DNA of 64,000 nucleotides, taken from positions 124,001-188,000 of the forward strand of contig JAJPGV010000035.1 in the NCBI GenBank assembly GCA_021325635.1. Direction: 5' to 3'. Below, piece after piece: positions 24,997-33,758 of the stretch. Positions within the stretch are counted from its first letter, which is position 1, and every line of letters begins with the position of its first letter. The stretch is from Chloroflexota bacterium (lineage in GTDB: Bacteria; Chloroflexota; JAJPGV01). Below the pieces are notes generated by a model. That model was not told the DNA's origin, searched no databases, and saw nothing but the letters and a program-made list of their open reading frames with translations. The position numbers and the translations under genes are program-made.

Positions 24997-25052
24997 CCCC
25001 AGACCCTGAACCCTCGACCCTGAACCCTAGGCCCTAAGCCCTAAACCCTCAC
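24997..25052. repeat. Eight degenerate CCCTAAA-type heptamers
   Basis: Between two convergent genes the sequence falls into exact 7-nt units: CCCCAGA, CCCTGAA, CCCTCGA, CCCTGAA, CCCTAGG, CCCTAAG, CCCTAAA, CCCTCAC. The strict period and constant CCC start are unmistakable. The array fills the whole intergenic gap and ends where the plsY stop codon begins. Confidence 0.85.
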
Positions 25053-25715
25053 CTACCCCTTCAGCTTGCGCTCGCGCATTTCTCGGAACATGTCCGCCGC
25101 TTTGGGCTCGCGCCCCTGCAGGAAGTGCTCGACGTGGTCCCAGTGCCGCAGGTAGCCCAAGGCCGCCAGAAGAACCGTGGCGAACACGAACGGGGCAGGC
25201 TCGGGACCTACGCCGGGAGCGAACCACTCCCGCAGCATCATCAGCCCCGGAATGGCGGCAACGGTGATCAGCGAGCTGATCACCGTGTAGCGGCTGGCCA
25301 GCAGAAGGAAGAAATACACGCCTACGGACAGCGCCAGGACGCGCCAATCCAGCGCCAGGACCACGCCAACGGTGGTAGCCGTGCCCTTACCCCCCCGCAG
25401 CCTCAGGAACAGCGACCAGTCGTGGCCGATGACCGCGCCCACCGCGGCCCCCGCCTCGGCAATCGGGCTTTGGGCGGTCAATCCGCCAACCAACAGCACG
25501 GCCGCGATGCCCTTGCTGGCGTCCCCCAAAAGCACCAGGAAGCCGGGCAGCTTGCCGGCTACGACGAAGGCGTTCGACGCGCCGATGTTGCCGCTGCCGA
25601 AACGCCGTAGATCGACCCCCTTCCAGCGCTGCGCCAGGAGGGCGAAGGGAACGGATCCGAAGAGGTATCCGGCGCCTATCGAGGCAGCCAACAGCGACAG
25701 GTGTTGCCAGGGCAT
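25053..25715 (-). CDS. plsY: Acyl-phosphate glycerol-3-phosphate acyltransferase
   Basis: The start at 25715 gives 220 residues; the track extension to 26096 is antisense to parA. PlsY transfers an acyl group from acyl-phosphate to glycerol-3-phosphate, the first step of phospholipid synthesis. Family motifs are present: GYLFGSVPFALL with the Ser, RRFGSGNIGASNAF, and LRLRGGKGTATTVG. Five or so membrane helices are evident. It is transcribed divergently from parA across 42 bp that contain a symmetric promoter-like element. Confidence 0.95.
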   Translation of the reverse strand: MPWQHLSLLAASIGAGYLFGSVPFALLAQRWKGVDLRRFGSGNIGASNAFVVAGKLPGFLVLLGDASKGIAAVLLVGGLTAQSPIAEAGAAVGAVIGHDWSLFLRLRGGKGTATTVGVVLALDWRVLALSVGVYFFLLLASRYTVISSLITVAAIPGLMMLREWFAPGVGPEPAPFVFATVLLAALGYLRHWDHVEHFLQGREPKAADMFREMRERKLKG

Positions 25716-25723
25716 CGGCCCGA

Positions 25724-25750
25724 ATTCTAGCCAAGTCCGTCTGCTAGAAT
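25724..25750. promoter_or_regulatory. Symmetric divergent promoter element plsY/parA
   Basis: ATTCTAGC and GCTAGAAT form an 8-bp inverted repeat around an 11-bp spacer. Each arm reads TAGAAT toward its own gene: 8 nt before the plsY ATG and 7 nt before the parA GTG. Both genes lack a Shine-Dalgarno. The element may be two back-to-back -10 boxes for leaderless messages, an operator, or both. Confidence 0.6.
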
Positions 25751-25757
25751 CCCGCGC

Positions 25758-26540
25758 GTGAACCGCGCCTTCGCCCTGGCGAACCAGAAGGGCGGCGTAG
25801 GGAAGACCACCACGGCGATCAGCTTGGGGGCCTTCCTCGCGGCGAAGGGCTCGCGGGTGCTGCTCGTGGATCTGGATCCCCAGGCCAACGCCACCAGCGG
25901 TTTGGGCTTCGACAAATGGCACACCCGCCACTCCACCTACGATCTCTTGATTGGCCGTTGTGGCGCCGCGGAGGCGGTCCTGCCGACGAACCGGCGCGGG
26001 CTGGAGATCCTGCCCGCGTCGCCCGATCTGGCCGCCGCTGAAGTGGAGCTGGCTTCGGCCGAAGACCGCGAGTGGCGTTTGCGCGACGGGCTGCAAGCCA
26101 TGTCCGATTCCTATGACTTCGCCCTGATCGACTGTCCGCCGTCGCTGGGGCTGTTGACCCTCAACGCGCTGGCCGCCGCCAGCGACGTCATCATCCCGGT
26201 GCAGTGTGAGTACCTGGCGCTCGAAGGCCTATCCCTGCTGCTCGACACGGTCAATCGGGTGCGCCAGGGAGTCAATGCCGATCTGCGGGTGTTCGGCATC
26301 GTGATGACGATGTTCGATCCTCGAACGAACCTGTCCGAGCAGGTGGTGCAGGAGGTGCGCCAGCATTATCCCAAGACCATCTTCGACACCATCATCCCGC
26401 GCAACATTCGCCTCAGCGAGGCTCCCAGCTATGGCAAGTCCATCCTGGATTACGATGCCTCTTCCAGGGGCGCGGCATCGTATCAAGCCCTGGCCGAAGA
26501 GGCGTTGCGGCGCTCCACACTGCTGGCCGGCGCCGCCTGA
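25758..26540 (+). CDS. parA: Chromosome-partitioning ATPase ParA/Soj
   Basis: The 260-residue protein is a Walker-type partition ATPase. The deviant Walker A KGGVGKTTTAISLG is near the N-terminus, Walker A' is LLVDLDPQANAT, and Walker B is FALIDCPPSLGLLTLNAL. It binds DNA nonspecifically in the ATP form and moves ParB-parS complexes. The gene starts at GTG, 7 nt after TAGAAT, and its TGA overlaps the parB ATG. The short form (no N-terminal HTH) indicates chromosomal Soj type. Confidence 0.95.
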   Translation: MNRAFALANQKGGVGKTTTAISLGAFLAAKGSRVLLVDLDPQANATSGLGFDKWHTRHSTYDLLIGRCGAAEAVLPTNRRGLEILPASPDLAAAEVELASAEDREWRLRDGLQAMSDSYDFALIDCPPSLGLLTLNALAAASDVIIPVQCEYLALEGLSLLLDTVNRVRQGVNADLRVFGIVMTMFDPRTNLSEQVVQEVRQHYPKTIFDTIIPRNIRLSEAPSYGKSILDYDASSRGAASYQALAEEALRRSTLLAGAA

Positions 26541-27412
26541 TGTCCGCCTTCCGCGGCGGATTGGGACGCGGGCTGAGCGCCCTGATTCCGGAGACCAAGA
26601 GCAGTCCAGGCCAGACGGCTGCCAGCCTGCTCCACGTGGCTCCCGGCCAGATCCGACCGAACCCACGTCAGCCTCGGCAGTATTTCGATCCCACCGCGCT
26701 GCGTGAGCTGGCAGATTCGATCACCGAGCACGGCGTGCTCGAGCCGCTGCTGGTGACCGAGCTTCCACTGTCCGACAGCGGCGTGCAGGAGTATCAGCTC
26801 ATCGCCGGCGAGCGTCGCTGGCAGGCGGCGAAGCTGGCGCAGATGCCCCGAGTGCCGGTGATCGTGAAGGAGGCTACGCCTCAGCAGATCCTCCAGCTGG
26901 CGCTGATCGAGAACGTGCAGCGGGCCGACCTGAACCCGCTCGAGGAGGCCGGCGCCTACCAGCAGCTGCACCATGAATTTGGCCTCACGCACGAGGAGAT
27001 CGCCAAGCACGTGGGGAAGAGCCGCGTAACGGTGACCAACTCGCTGCGGCTGCTGTCGCTCACCGGAGCGGCGCGCCATGCCCTTGTCGATGGACAGATC
27101 AGCGAGGGCCACGGGCGGGTGCTGCTGAGCCTGCCGACCGAAGCGGCCCAGCTCCAGCTCCTGCGCAAGGTGCTCGAACGGCATCTCAGCGTGCGTCAGA
27201 CGGAAGATCTCGCACGGCGGATGCTGGCCGCCGGCACGGCGGCCGCTTCCGCCGCGAGGTCGGACGATCTCTCCGGCCATCTGGCCCACGAGCTGCAGGC
27301 GATGCTCGGGACCAAGGTGTCGCTCAACCGCGGAGCCCGCGGCGGCAGGCTGACCATCTACTTCTACTCCGACGAAGAGCTGGACGGCCTGGTTCGGCGG
27401 CTGCAGCGCTAG
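26540..27412 (+). CDS. parB: Chromosome-partitioning protein ParB/Spo0J
   Basis: The 290-residue protein begins with FRGGLGRGLSALIP and has the order expected of ParB: the N-terminal CTPase/clamp region (RPNPRQPRQYFD and LIAGERRWQAAKLA), the HTH (LTHEEIAKHVGKSRVTVTNSLRLL), and a C-terminal dimerisation part from about residue 235. It loads on parS as a CTP-dependent clamp. It is coupled to parA by a one-base stop/start overlap. No convincing parS was found in the window; the nearest candidate lies inside this gene and is weak. Confidence 0.95.
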   Translation: MSAFRGGLGRGLSALIPETKSSPGQTAASLLHVAPGQIRPNPRQPRQYFDPTALRELADSITEHGVLEPLLVTELPLSDSGVQEYQLIAGERRWQAAKLAQMPRVPVIVKEATPQQILQLALIENVQRADLNPLEEAGAYQQLHHEFGLTHEEIAKHVGKSRVTVTNSLRLLSLTGAARHALVDGQISEGHGRVLLSLPTEAAQLQLLRKVLERHLSVRQTEDLARRMLAAGTAAASAARSDDLSGHLAHELQAMLGTKVSLNRGARGGRLTIYFYSDEELDGLVRRLQR

Positions 27413-27501
27413 AACAGGGCTGCCGGAAACGTGCGGCCGGCGCCGGCCGCGTCACGGTCAGGGGGTGCTATCGTACGTGCAAGCTGTCGCAGAGTGGCTG
27501 A

Positions 27502-27993
27502 GTGAGTAAGCGCATCCATCCCACGCCGGATGCGTCCTCGCATGATCGAGTGAGCTCCGAATCGCTCCGTGAAGAAGGGCGACGGATGACGCTGCAGCGG
27601 CGCATCATCCTGGACGTGCTGGAGGCCGAGCGCGGCCACCTCGCCGCCGATAACATCTACCAGCGGGTGATCGACCGTTTTCCACAGATCAGCCGCGCCA
27701 CGGTCTATCGCACGCTGGACACCATGGAGCAGCTGGGCCTGGTGAGTCACACTCATGCCGGTCCAGCAGGTGCCCTGTACCACCTCAGCGACAAGCCGCC
27801 GCACCTGCACCTGCTGTGCAGTGGCTGCGGCAAAGTCGAGGAAGCCAGCGGCATCGTCGCGGCCGGGCGCCTGATCGCCGAGCTGAAGGACGCCCACGGC
27901 TTCCAAGCCGACCCCAGCCACTTCGTCATCGGCGGTTGGTGTCGCGCGTGCGCCGCCTCTGGCCACGGCGGCCTTTCCGACCACAGCCACTGA
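27502..27993 (+). CDS. Fur-family metal-responsive regulator
   Basis: The 163-residue product carries the Fur winged helix (TLQRRIILDVLEAERGHLAADNIYQRVIDRFPQISRATVYRTL) and the C-terminal dimerisation domain. KPPHLHLLCSGCGKV provides metal ligands and a structural CxxC; a second CxxC (CRAC) is near the end. The 30-residue N-terminal extension and His-rich C-terminus (GHGGLSDHSH) could favour zinc or another metal, so Fur, Zur and PerR are not distinguished. It follows parB by 89 nt. The MFS gene downstream and the copper cluster are possible targets. Confidence 0.88.
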   Translation: MSKRIHPTPDASSHDRVSSESLREEGRRMTLQRRIILDVLEAERGHLAADNIYQRVIDRFPQISRATVYRTLDTMEQLGLVSHTHAGPAGALYHLSDKPPHLHLLCSGCGKVEEASGIVAAGRLIAELKDAHGFQADPSHFVIGGWCRACAASGHGGLSDHSH

Positions 27994-28073
27994 TCGCCCG
28001 ATCCGGCGCCGGACGCCGTCCTCCCACTGGAGGATCCAAGGCCGTCGCGTGTTAGGCTCCTCCGCGGCCCGCA

Positions 28074-29369
28074 TTGTCTGACAACAGCTCGAAATCCTCG
28101 TCTTTCGGGGCGCTTGCCCACCGTGACTTCCGGCTGCTCTGGGCCGGGCTCGCCATTTCGGCCGTCGGCACCTGGGTACAGGACGTGGCCGATGGCTGGC
28201 TGCTGCTGCAGCTCACAAACTCGCCGCTGCTGGTGGGCCTCAAGGGCGGCTTCACCGCGGTGCCGTTCATCGCCGCCTCGTTCTTCGGCGGCGCCCTGGC
28301 GGACCGTCTGGATCGGCGCCGGCTGCTGATGGTGACGCAGAGCTCGTATGTGGCAGCGGCGGTCACCGAGGGCCTCCTGGTGCTCACGGGGAACATCCAG
28401 GTGTGGCAGATCTACGCCTTCGGCTCGCTCAACTGGATCATCGCGGCCATCGACACCGCCGCCCGCCAGTCCATCATTCCCTCGCTCGTGCCGCGCCAGG
28501 ATCTGTCAAGCGCCATTGCGCTGACGTCTTCTCTGCGCCGCGGCTCCAGCATCCTCGGTCCGGTTATCGGTGGCTTGACCGTGGCTGGGCTGGGGATTGG
28601 CGCTGCCTATATGGTCAATGCCGCGAGCTTCGTACCGGTCGTGGCGGCGGCGATCGTCATGCGCGTGCGCCAGGGGGACTTGCGCACCCGTAAGGAGTCG
28701 TTCGGGCAGGCAATGGTCGGTGGCGTGCGCTACGCCGGCGGGCACCTCATCATTGGCGGCATCATCGTGCTCGAGGCGGGCCTGTCGTTCTTCCAGCCGA
28801 TCATCACCTTGATGCCGGTGTTCGCCCGCGACGTCCTGCACGTGGGACCTGAGAGCTACGGACTGATGCTGTCCATGATGGGCATCGGCGCCCTGCTGGC
28901 AGTCTTCTCCCTGGTGCTGCTTGGCTCGCGCGTCGTACGCGGAAGCTTCGCCCTGGGCGCCGCGTTCGTGTATCCCGCCGTGATGATCGTCTTTGCTCTG
29001 TGCCGCAGCTTCCCGATAGCCCTCGGCTGCCTACTGCTGTTGGGGTTCCTGGACATCGCGGGGGGCACGCTGCGCAACACCATCGTGCAAATGGAGGTCG
29101 AGGAGGGATACCGGGGTCGGGTCATGGGGCTGCTCTCCACGGCCAATCGTGGCGCCTCGACGCTGGGAGCGGTGCCCATCGGAGCGCTGGCGGTACCGCT
29201 TGGCGCCCCGCTGGCAATGGCCGTTGGCGGCCTGCTGTCGGTGACCATGGTGAGCACGGTCGGCTTGCGAATCCGCGAGATCGTCCGCTTCGGACGGCCA
29301 TCCACCGTCGTCCCCGCCACGGCTCCCGGCTTTGAGGTCGAACCGGCCGCGGCAACCGCGCAGTCCTAG
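28074..29369 (+). CDS. MFS exporter, DHA3/EntS-like
   Basis: The 431-residue transporter begins FGALAHRDFRLLWAGLAISAVGTWVQDVADGWLL, the hallmark of the DHA3 group that includes enterobactin exporter EntS and macrolide pumps. GGALADRLDRRRLL is the helix 2-3 loop. About 12 helices are visible. It starts at a TTG without a clear Shine-Dalgarno, 80 nt after the Fur gene, so co-regulation by metal is plausible. The substrate is unknown. Confidence 0.83.
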   Translation: MSDNSSKSSSFGALAHRDFRLLWAGLAISAVGTWVQDVADGWLLLQLTNSPLLVGLKGGFTAVPFIAASFFGGALADRLDRRRLLMVTQSSYVAAAVTEGLLVLTGNIQVWQIYAFGSLNWIIAAIDTAARQSIIPSLVPRQDLSSAIALTSSLRRGSSILGPVIGGLTVAGLGIGAAYMVNAASFVPVVAAAIVMRVRQGDLRTRKESFGQAMVGGVRYAGGHLIIGGIIVLEAGLSFFQPIITLMPVFARDVLHVGPESYGLMLSMMGIGALLAVFSLVLLGSRVVRGSFALGAAFVYPAVMIVFALCRSFPIALGCLLLLGFLDIAGGTLRNTIVQMEVEEGYRGRVMGLLSTANRGASTLGAVPIGALAVPLGAPLAMAVGGLLSVTMVSTVGLRIREIVRFGRPSTVVPATAPGFEVEPAAATAQS

Positions 29370-29450
29370 CCGGCCAGCGAGCGGCCGGCGGCGGATTGCG
29401 GACTTCCTCTTCCTATACTGTCCCTACATCCTCGCAGTAGGACGGTGTCC

Positions 29451-30911
29451 ATGGCCAAACAACCTCAGCTTCAGGACTACTCTGCCGCGGCCGCCCGGGC
29501 CCTTTTTCGGACCCGTTATGGCATTGACGAGCGAGCGCTGAGCGAGCTGCTCGACGTGGCGCTCAGCCGGGGCGGCGACTACGCGGACCTGTACTTCGAG
29601 CATCGCCAGACCAGCAGCATCTCCTTTGAAGAATCCAAGGTCAAGACCGCCAGCGGCGGCATTACGCAGGGCCTGGGCGTGCGCGTGCTGGCTGGCGACA
29701 GCACAGGCTATGCGTACACCGAAAACCTGAGCATGGAGAGCATGCGCCAGGCGGCGGCCACGGCGGCGAAGATTTGCGACCGGCGCGACCGCGTTGGCCC
29801 GGTGAACGTGGCCGAGGCGGCCACGCCCGACCGCTATCACATCGACAAGCCGTCGATCGAGATTCCCAGCGCGGAAAAGCTCAGCATCATTCACCGCGCG
29901 GACGAAGCCGCGCGGGCCTACGACCCCTCGATTACGCGGGTGAACGTGAGCTTCGTGGAGGAAGTCAAGCACGTGCTGGTGGCGACCAGCGACGGTCGCC
30001 TGAGCGCCGACTTCCAGCCGATGCTGCGCTTCAACGTGCAGTGTCTGTCCGAAGTCGGCAGCAGCCGCCAGACGGCGGTTGATGGTGGTGGTGGCAGGCT
30101 GGGCATGGAGTACTTCGTCGAACACCCGCCCGAGGCCGTAGCCCGCGAGGCTGCCCGACAGGCGGTGACGCTGCAGAAGGGTGTCGAGGCTCCCGCCGGC
30201 TACATTCCGGTGGTGCTGGGGGCCGGTGAATCGGGCATCCTGCTGCACGAAGCAGTGGGCCACGGTCTCGAGGCCGATTTCAACCGTAAGAAGACCTCGA
30301 ACTACTCCGACCGCATTGGGCAGCCCGTAGCCTCGGAGCTGTGCACGGTGATCGACGATGGCACCATCGATCACAGCCGCGGCACGATCAACGTCGACGA
30401 TGAGGGCAACGTGGCCAAGAAGAATGTGCTCATCGCCGATGGTGTGCTGCAGGGTTATCTGCAGGATCGCATCAGCGCCCGGCACTTCGGCGTGGCGCCT
30501 TCGGGCAACGGCCGGCGGGAAAGCTTTCGCAACTACCCCATGCCGCGCATGACCAACACCTACATGCTGCCGGGTGAGTCCACGCCGGATGACATTGTTC
30601 GATCGGTAAAGAAGGGGCTGTACGCCAAGGCCTTCAGCGGCGGGCAGGTGAACATCAGCAACGGGGACTTCGTGTTCTCGGTCACCGAGGGGTACTTGAT
30701 CGAAGATGGGCAGGTGACCCACCCGGTCAAGAACGTCAACATCATCGGCAACGGCCCGGACACCCTGTCGAAGGTGACCATGGTGGCCAACGACTTCAAG
30801 CTCAGTGACGGCCGCTGGACCTGCGGCAAGGACGGGCAGAGTGTGCCGGTGGGCGTGGGCATGCCCACCGTGCTGGTGTCCGGCATCACCGTTGGCGGGA
30901 CGAAGCAATGA
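29451..30911 (+). CDS. tldD: TldD-family metalloprotease subunit
   Basis: The start is taken as the ATG at 29451, two codons after the track GTG, because TAGGAC lies 7 nt before it. The product is 486 residues and carries the zinc motif HEAVGH in GILLHEAVGHGLEADF, found in TldD but not TldE. TldD and TldE form a heterodimeric protease that trims unfolded peptides and, in some bacteria, modified-peptide precursors such as microcin B17. The paired tldE follows 93 nt downstream. The central stretch SGGITQGLGVRVL is typical of the family. Confidence 0.92.
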   Translation: MAKQPQLQDYSAAAARALFRTRYGIDERALSELLDVALSRGGDYADLYFEHRQTSSISFEESKVKTASGGITQGLGVRVLAGDSTGYAYTENLSMESMRQAAATAAKICDRRDRVGPVNVAEAATPDRYHIDKPSIEIPSAEKLSIIHRADEAARAYDPSITRVNVSFVEEVKHVLVATSDGRLSADFQPMLRFNVQCLSEVGSSRQTAVDGGGGRLGMEYFVEHPPEAVAREAARQAVTLQKGVEAPAGYIPVVLGAGESGILLHEAVGHGLEADFNRKKTSNYSDRIGQPVASELCTVIDDGTIDHSRGTINVDDEGNVAKKNVLIADGVLQGYLQDRISARHFGVAPSGNGRRESFRNYPMPRMTNTYMLPGESTPDDIVRSVKKGLYAKAFSGGQVNISNGDFVFSVTEGYLIEDGQVTHPVKNVNIIGNGPDTLSKVTMVANDFKLSDGRWTCGKDGQSVPVGVGMPTVLVSGITVGGTKQ

Positions 30912-31004
30912 TCGAAATGGAAGAGGTCGCGCGGCGACAAGTCGTCAGCTGCTGCTTGTCGGCTGTTAGCAGCTGGACCAGCGTATCCGGCGTCTGGGGG
31001 CTCA

Positions 31005-32399
31005 ATGATGGCCGGCGGTAGCGCTTTGGGATCCGCGCTCGGAGCGCAGGACGCCGAGCTGCTGACGGTGGCCGAAGACGTCTGCCGCCGGGCGCGGAAG
31101 GCCGGCGCCGACGACGCCGACGTCCTGATTGGCGCCGGGACCGAATTCTCCGTCACGGTGCGCAAGCAGGAAGTCGAGAACATCGTCGAGGCGTCCTCGC
31201 GAGCGCTGGGGCTGCGCGTCATCAAGGATGGCCGAGTGGCCGTCAGCTACTCATCGGACTTCACGCCGGACGCCCTGGCCCGGTTCGTCGAGGAGGCGGT
31301 CGAGCGGGCCGAGATCAGCGACGTGGACGAAGCGGCAGGGCTGCCCGACGAGGGGTACGGCCAGGTTGACCCGGCTTCCCTGGACCTGTTCGACCCGGAC
31401 ATCGAGGACATGGACGGCGATCGCGCCATCGACCTTGCCCGTCGCTGCGAGCAGGCCGCCTTCGACCACGATCCGCGCATCACCAACTCCGGCGGCGCGA
31501 GCTATGGCTACAACACTGGCTCTCGGGTGCTGGTCAACACTCGCGGCTTCGCTGGGGCCTCACGCGGCAGCGGCTGTTCCATCTCGGTTGAGGTCATGGC
31601 CGACGACGCCGAGGGCAAGAAGCGCAATGACTACTGGTACACGGCGGATCGGTTCTTCCGCAATCTGGAGTCGCCCGAGGAGGTGGGCCGAAAAGCCGCC
31701 GAGCGGGCTGTGCGCAAGATAGGCGCCGGCAAGGTGCCGACCCGAGAAGTGCCGGTGGTCTGGGATCCGATGGTGTCCCGCACGCTGGTGGGCCTGCTGG
31801 CGCGGGCGGCCAGCGGCGAGCTGCTGTACCGCCGCTCGACCTTCCTGCTCGACCTGGAAGGCCAGCCCATTGCCTCTCGCTTGCTGAACATCGTCGACGA
31901 TCCGCTCATGCCGGGCAAGCTGGGCAGCCGCTCATTCGACGGCGAAGGCCTCATCTCGGTACGGAATGAGCTGTTCCGCGAAGGCACCTTCGTGCGGTTT
32001 CTGCTGGATACCTACACCGCTCGCAAGACAGATCGCCGCAGCACCCACAGCGCTGTTCGGGGGGTGGGTGGCACGCCGTCGGTTGGCACGAGCAACCTGA
32101 TCATGCTGCCGGGGCCGTCCACGCCCGAGGAGATCATCGCCTCGGTGGACGACGGCCTGTACCTCACCGAGCTGCTTGGCTTCGGCGACAACATCACCAC
32201 CGGCGACTTCTCGCGCGGCGCCGGCGGCCTATGGATCGAGCACGGCAAGCTCACCTACCCCGTGACGGAGATCAACGTTTCCGGCAACCTGAAGGACATG
32301 ATGCGGGACCTGGAGATGGTCGGGAATGACCTGGACTTTCGATCGGCGACCGTGGCTCCAACCTTGAAGATGGCCAAGCTGATGATCAGCGGGCTGTAG
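31005..32399 (+). CDS. tldE: TldE/PmbA-family protease subunit
   Basis: The 464-residue protein is the partner subunit of TldD. It shares the family fold (FSVTVRKQEVENIVEASSRALGLRVI near residue 50, LLGFGDNITTGDFSRGAGGLWIEHG near the end) but lacks HExxxH, as expected for TldE/PmbA. The complex channels unfolded peptides to the TldD zinc site. The start ATG lies 93 nt after tldD. No modified-peptide biosynthesis genes are nearby, so the housekeeping role is more likely. Confidence 0.9.
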   Translation: MMAGGSALGSALGAQDAELLTVAEDVCRRARKAGADDADVLIGAGTEFSVTVRKQEVENIVEASSRALGLRVIKDGRVAVSYSSDFTPDALARFVEEAVERAEISDVDEAAGLPDEGYGQVDPASLDLFDPDIEDMDGDRAIDLARRCEQAAFDHDPRITNSGGASYGYNTGSRVLVNTRGFAGASRGSGCSISVEVMADDAEGKKRNDYWYTADRFFRNLESPEEVGRKAAERAVRKIGAGKVPTREVPVVWDPMVSRTLVGLLARAASGELLYRRSTFLLDLEGQPIASRLLNIVDDPLMPGKLGSRSFDGEGLISVRNELFREGTFVRFLLDTYTARKTDRRSTHSAVRGVGGTPSVGTSNLIMLPGPSTPEEIIASVDDGLYLTELLGFGDNITTGDFSRGAGGLWIEHGKLTYPVTEINVSGNLKDMMRDLEMVGNDLDFRSATVAPTLKMAKLMISGL

Positions 32400-32426
32400 G
32401 GAGCCAGCCAGCGCAGCAGGCGGCGT

Positions 32427-33227
32427 TCAGCTCAGCCTAACTGAGCGGACCTGGGGAAGCTCGGCGCCGAACATACGCTCGGCGATGCACTCGAACTGCT
32501 CGGTAGGGCTGGTCGAATACAGCTCGTGCTCGGTGCAGTCGCGGTCGTTCTCCAGCCGGTTGACCTCGACGATCAGGCGCGTGGCGGCCGCGGTAGTGGT
32601 TGCCGAATCCACCACCGTGATTTCCGGCCCGACGATCTCTTCGACGGGCTGGCGCAGCAGAGGGTAATGGGTGCAGCCCAGGATCAGCGTATCCACGCCC
32701 TGCCCGATGAGCGGCGCCAGGTAGCTTCGCAGGATGGCTTTGGTGGCCGACGAATGCGCCTGGCCGGCCTCTACCAGATCGACCAGCTTGGGACAGGCTC
32801 GTTCCCACACCTGCGCGGCGGGGTTGATGTCCTTGACGTTGCTGAAGTAGCTGTGGCTGCGCACGGTCGCGGCTGTGGCGATCACGCCTATTCGCCGGTT
32901 GCGGCTGGCCAGTGCGCCAGCCTCGGCCCCCGGCCGGATAACGCCGACCACGGGCACGGGGAATGCCTTACGCATGTCGTTGAGCGCTGCGGCGGTGGCA
33001 GTGTTGCAGGCGACGACCACCATCTTGACTCCTCGCTCCAGCAGGAAACGCATGATCTCGAAGGAGAACTGCTTCACTTCGCGCAGCGGCCGTGGGCCAT
33101 ACGGCAGGCGTGCCGTGTCCCCCAGGTAGATGGTGCTTTCACGCGGCAGCTGACGGTGGATCTCCCGCAGCACCGTCAGCCCGCCGACCCCAGAGTCGAA
33201 GACGCCGATCGGGCGGTGGTCAGCCAT
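32427..33227 (-). CDS. murI: Glutamate racemase
   Basis: The 266-residue enzyme converts L- to D-glutamate for peptidoglycan. The conserved residues are visible: Asp-Ser in GVFDSGVGGLTVL, the first catalytic Cys in VVACNTATAAAL, and the second in LILGCTHYPLL. YLGDTARLPYGPR is the signature of the family. It converges on tldE and precedes moaB, whose stop lies 48 nt upstream on the same strand. The presence of murI indicates a peptidoglycan wall. Confidence 0.95.
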   Translation of the reverse strand: MADHRPIGVFDSGVGGLTVLREIHRQLPRESTIYLGDTARLPYGPRPLREVKQFSFEIMRFLLERGVKMVVVACNTATAAALNDMRKAFPVPVVGVIRPGAEAGALASRNRRIGVIATAATVRSHSYFSNVKDINPAAQVWERACPKLVDLVEAGQAHSSATKAILRSYLAPLIGQGVDTLILGCTHYPLLRQPVEEIVGPEITVVDSATTTAAATRLIVEVNRLENDRDCTEHELYSTSPTEQFECIAERMFGAELPQVRSVRLS

Positions 33228-33275
33228 ACCGTTGTGCCATAACGACCGGCTTCCCGGTCCGTTCCGGCATGGCGC

Positions 33276-33758
33276 TCAATGCTGGCCCGTCTCGCCCTTC
33301 AGCAGCGAGATGGCATGCGGCAGGACGGGCACGATGACCTCCAGGCACTCGCGGCAGGCCTTGGGGCTGCCCGGTAGGTTGACGATGAGCGTCTTGCCAC
33401 GCATGCCTGCCGTGGCGCGGGACAGCATGGACGTTGGCACCCGCGCCAGTGTGGCCGCGCGCATGGCCTCTCCCAGGCCCGGAGCCTCACGCTCCAGCAC
33501 TATGCGCGTCGCCTCGGGAGTGACGTCGCGCGGGGCGAAGCCGGTTCCACCGGTCGTGAGCACCAGGTCCACCCTGTAGCCGTCGCACCACTCCTTGAGC
33601 TTGCCGGCGATCTTGTCTTTCTCGTCGGGCACGACGGCGCGGTACAGGATCTCGCATTCCATGTCGCGGATCGACTCTTCGATCGCGGTCTTGGACAGAT
33701 CCTCGCGGTGCCCGCTGGACACGCCGTCGCTCACCGTGAGGATGGCCACGGTCATCAT
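33276..33758 (-). CDS. moaB: Molybdenum cofactor biosynthesis protein MoaB/MogA
   Basis: The start is the ATG at 33758, which overlaps the moaC TGA; the track extension is out-of-frame moaC. The 160-residue product begins [20 protein letters not shown] and contains the molybdopterin-binding block [20 protein letters not shown], with [17 protein letters not shown] near the end. It adenylates molybdopterin before metal insertion. The xanthine-dehydrogenase-type enzyme at 10-13 kb is the obvious local consumer. Confidence 0.93.
   Translation of the reverse strand: MMTVAILTVSDGVSSGHREDLSKTAIEESIRDMECEILYRAVVPDEKDKIAGKLKEWCDGYRVDLVLTTGGTGFAPRDVTPEATRIVLEREAPGLGEAMRAATLARVPTSMLSRATAGMRGKTLIVNLPGSPKACRECLEVIVPVLPHAISLLKGETGQH

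Noticed and set aside
26628-26643. parS-like TGCTCCACGTGGCTCC inside parB
   Set aside because: Only the central CCACGTGG is symmetric and the outer bases do not match the parS consensus; the codons are needed for the protein.
28074-29369. Siderophore exporter assignment (EntS) for the second MFS gene
   Set aside because: The DHA3 group is broad and no siderophore synthesis genes are nearby; only a general exporter call is supportable.
29424-30908. 494-codon minus-strand ORF
   Set aside because: Antisense shadow of tldD; no domain is recognisable in it.
32428-32446. Hairpin GCTCAG-CCTAA-CTGAGC at the murI end
   Set aside because: It lies in the last murI codons, has no U-run and is short; not a supportable terminator.
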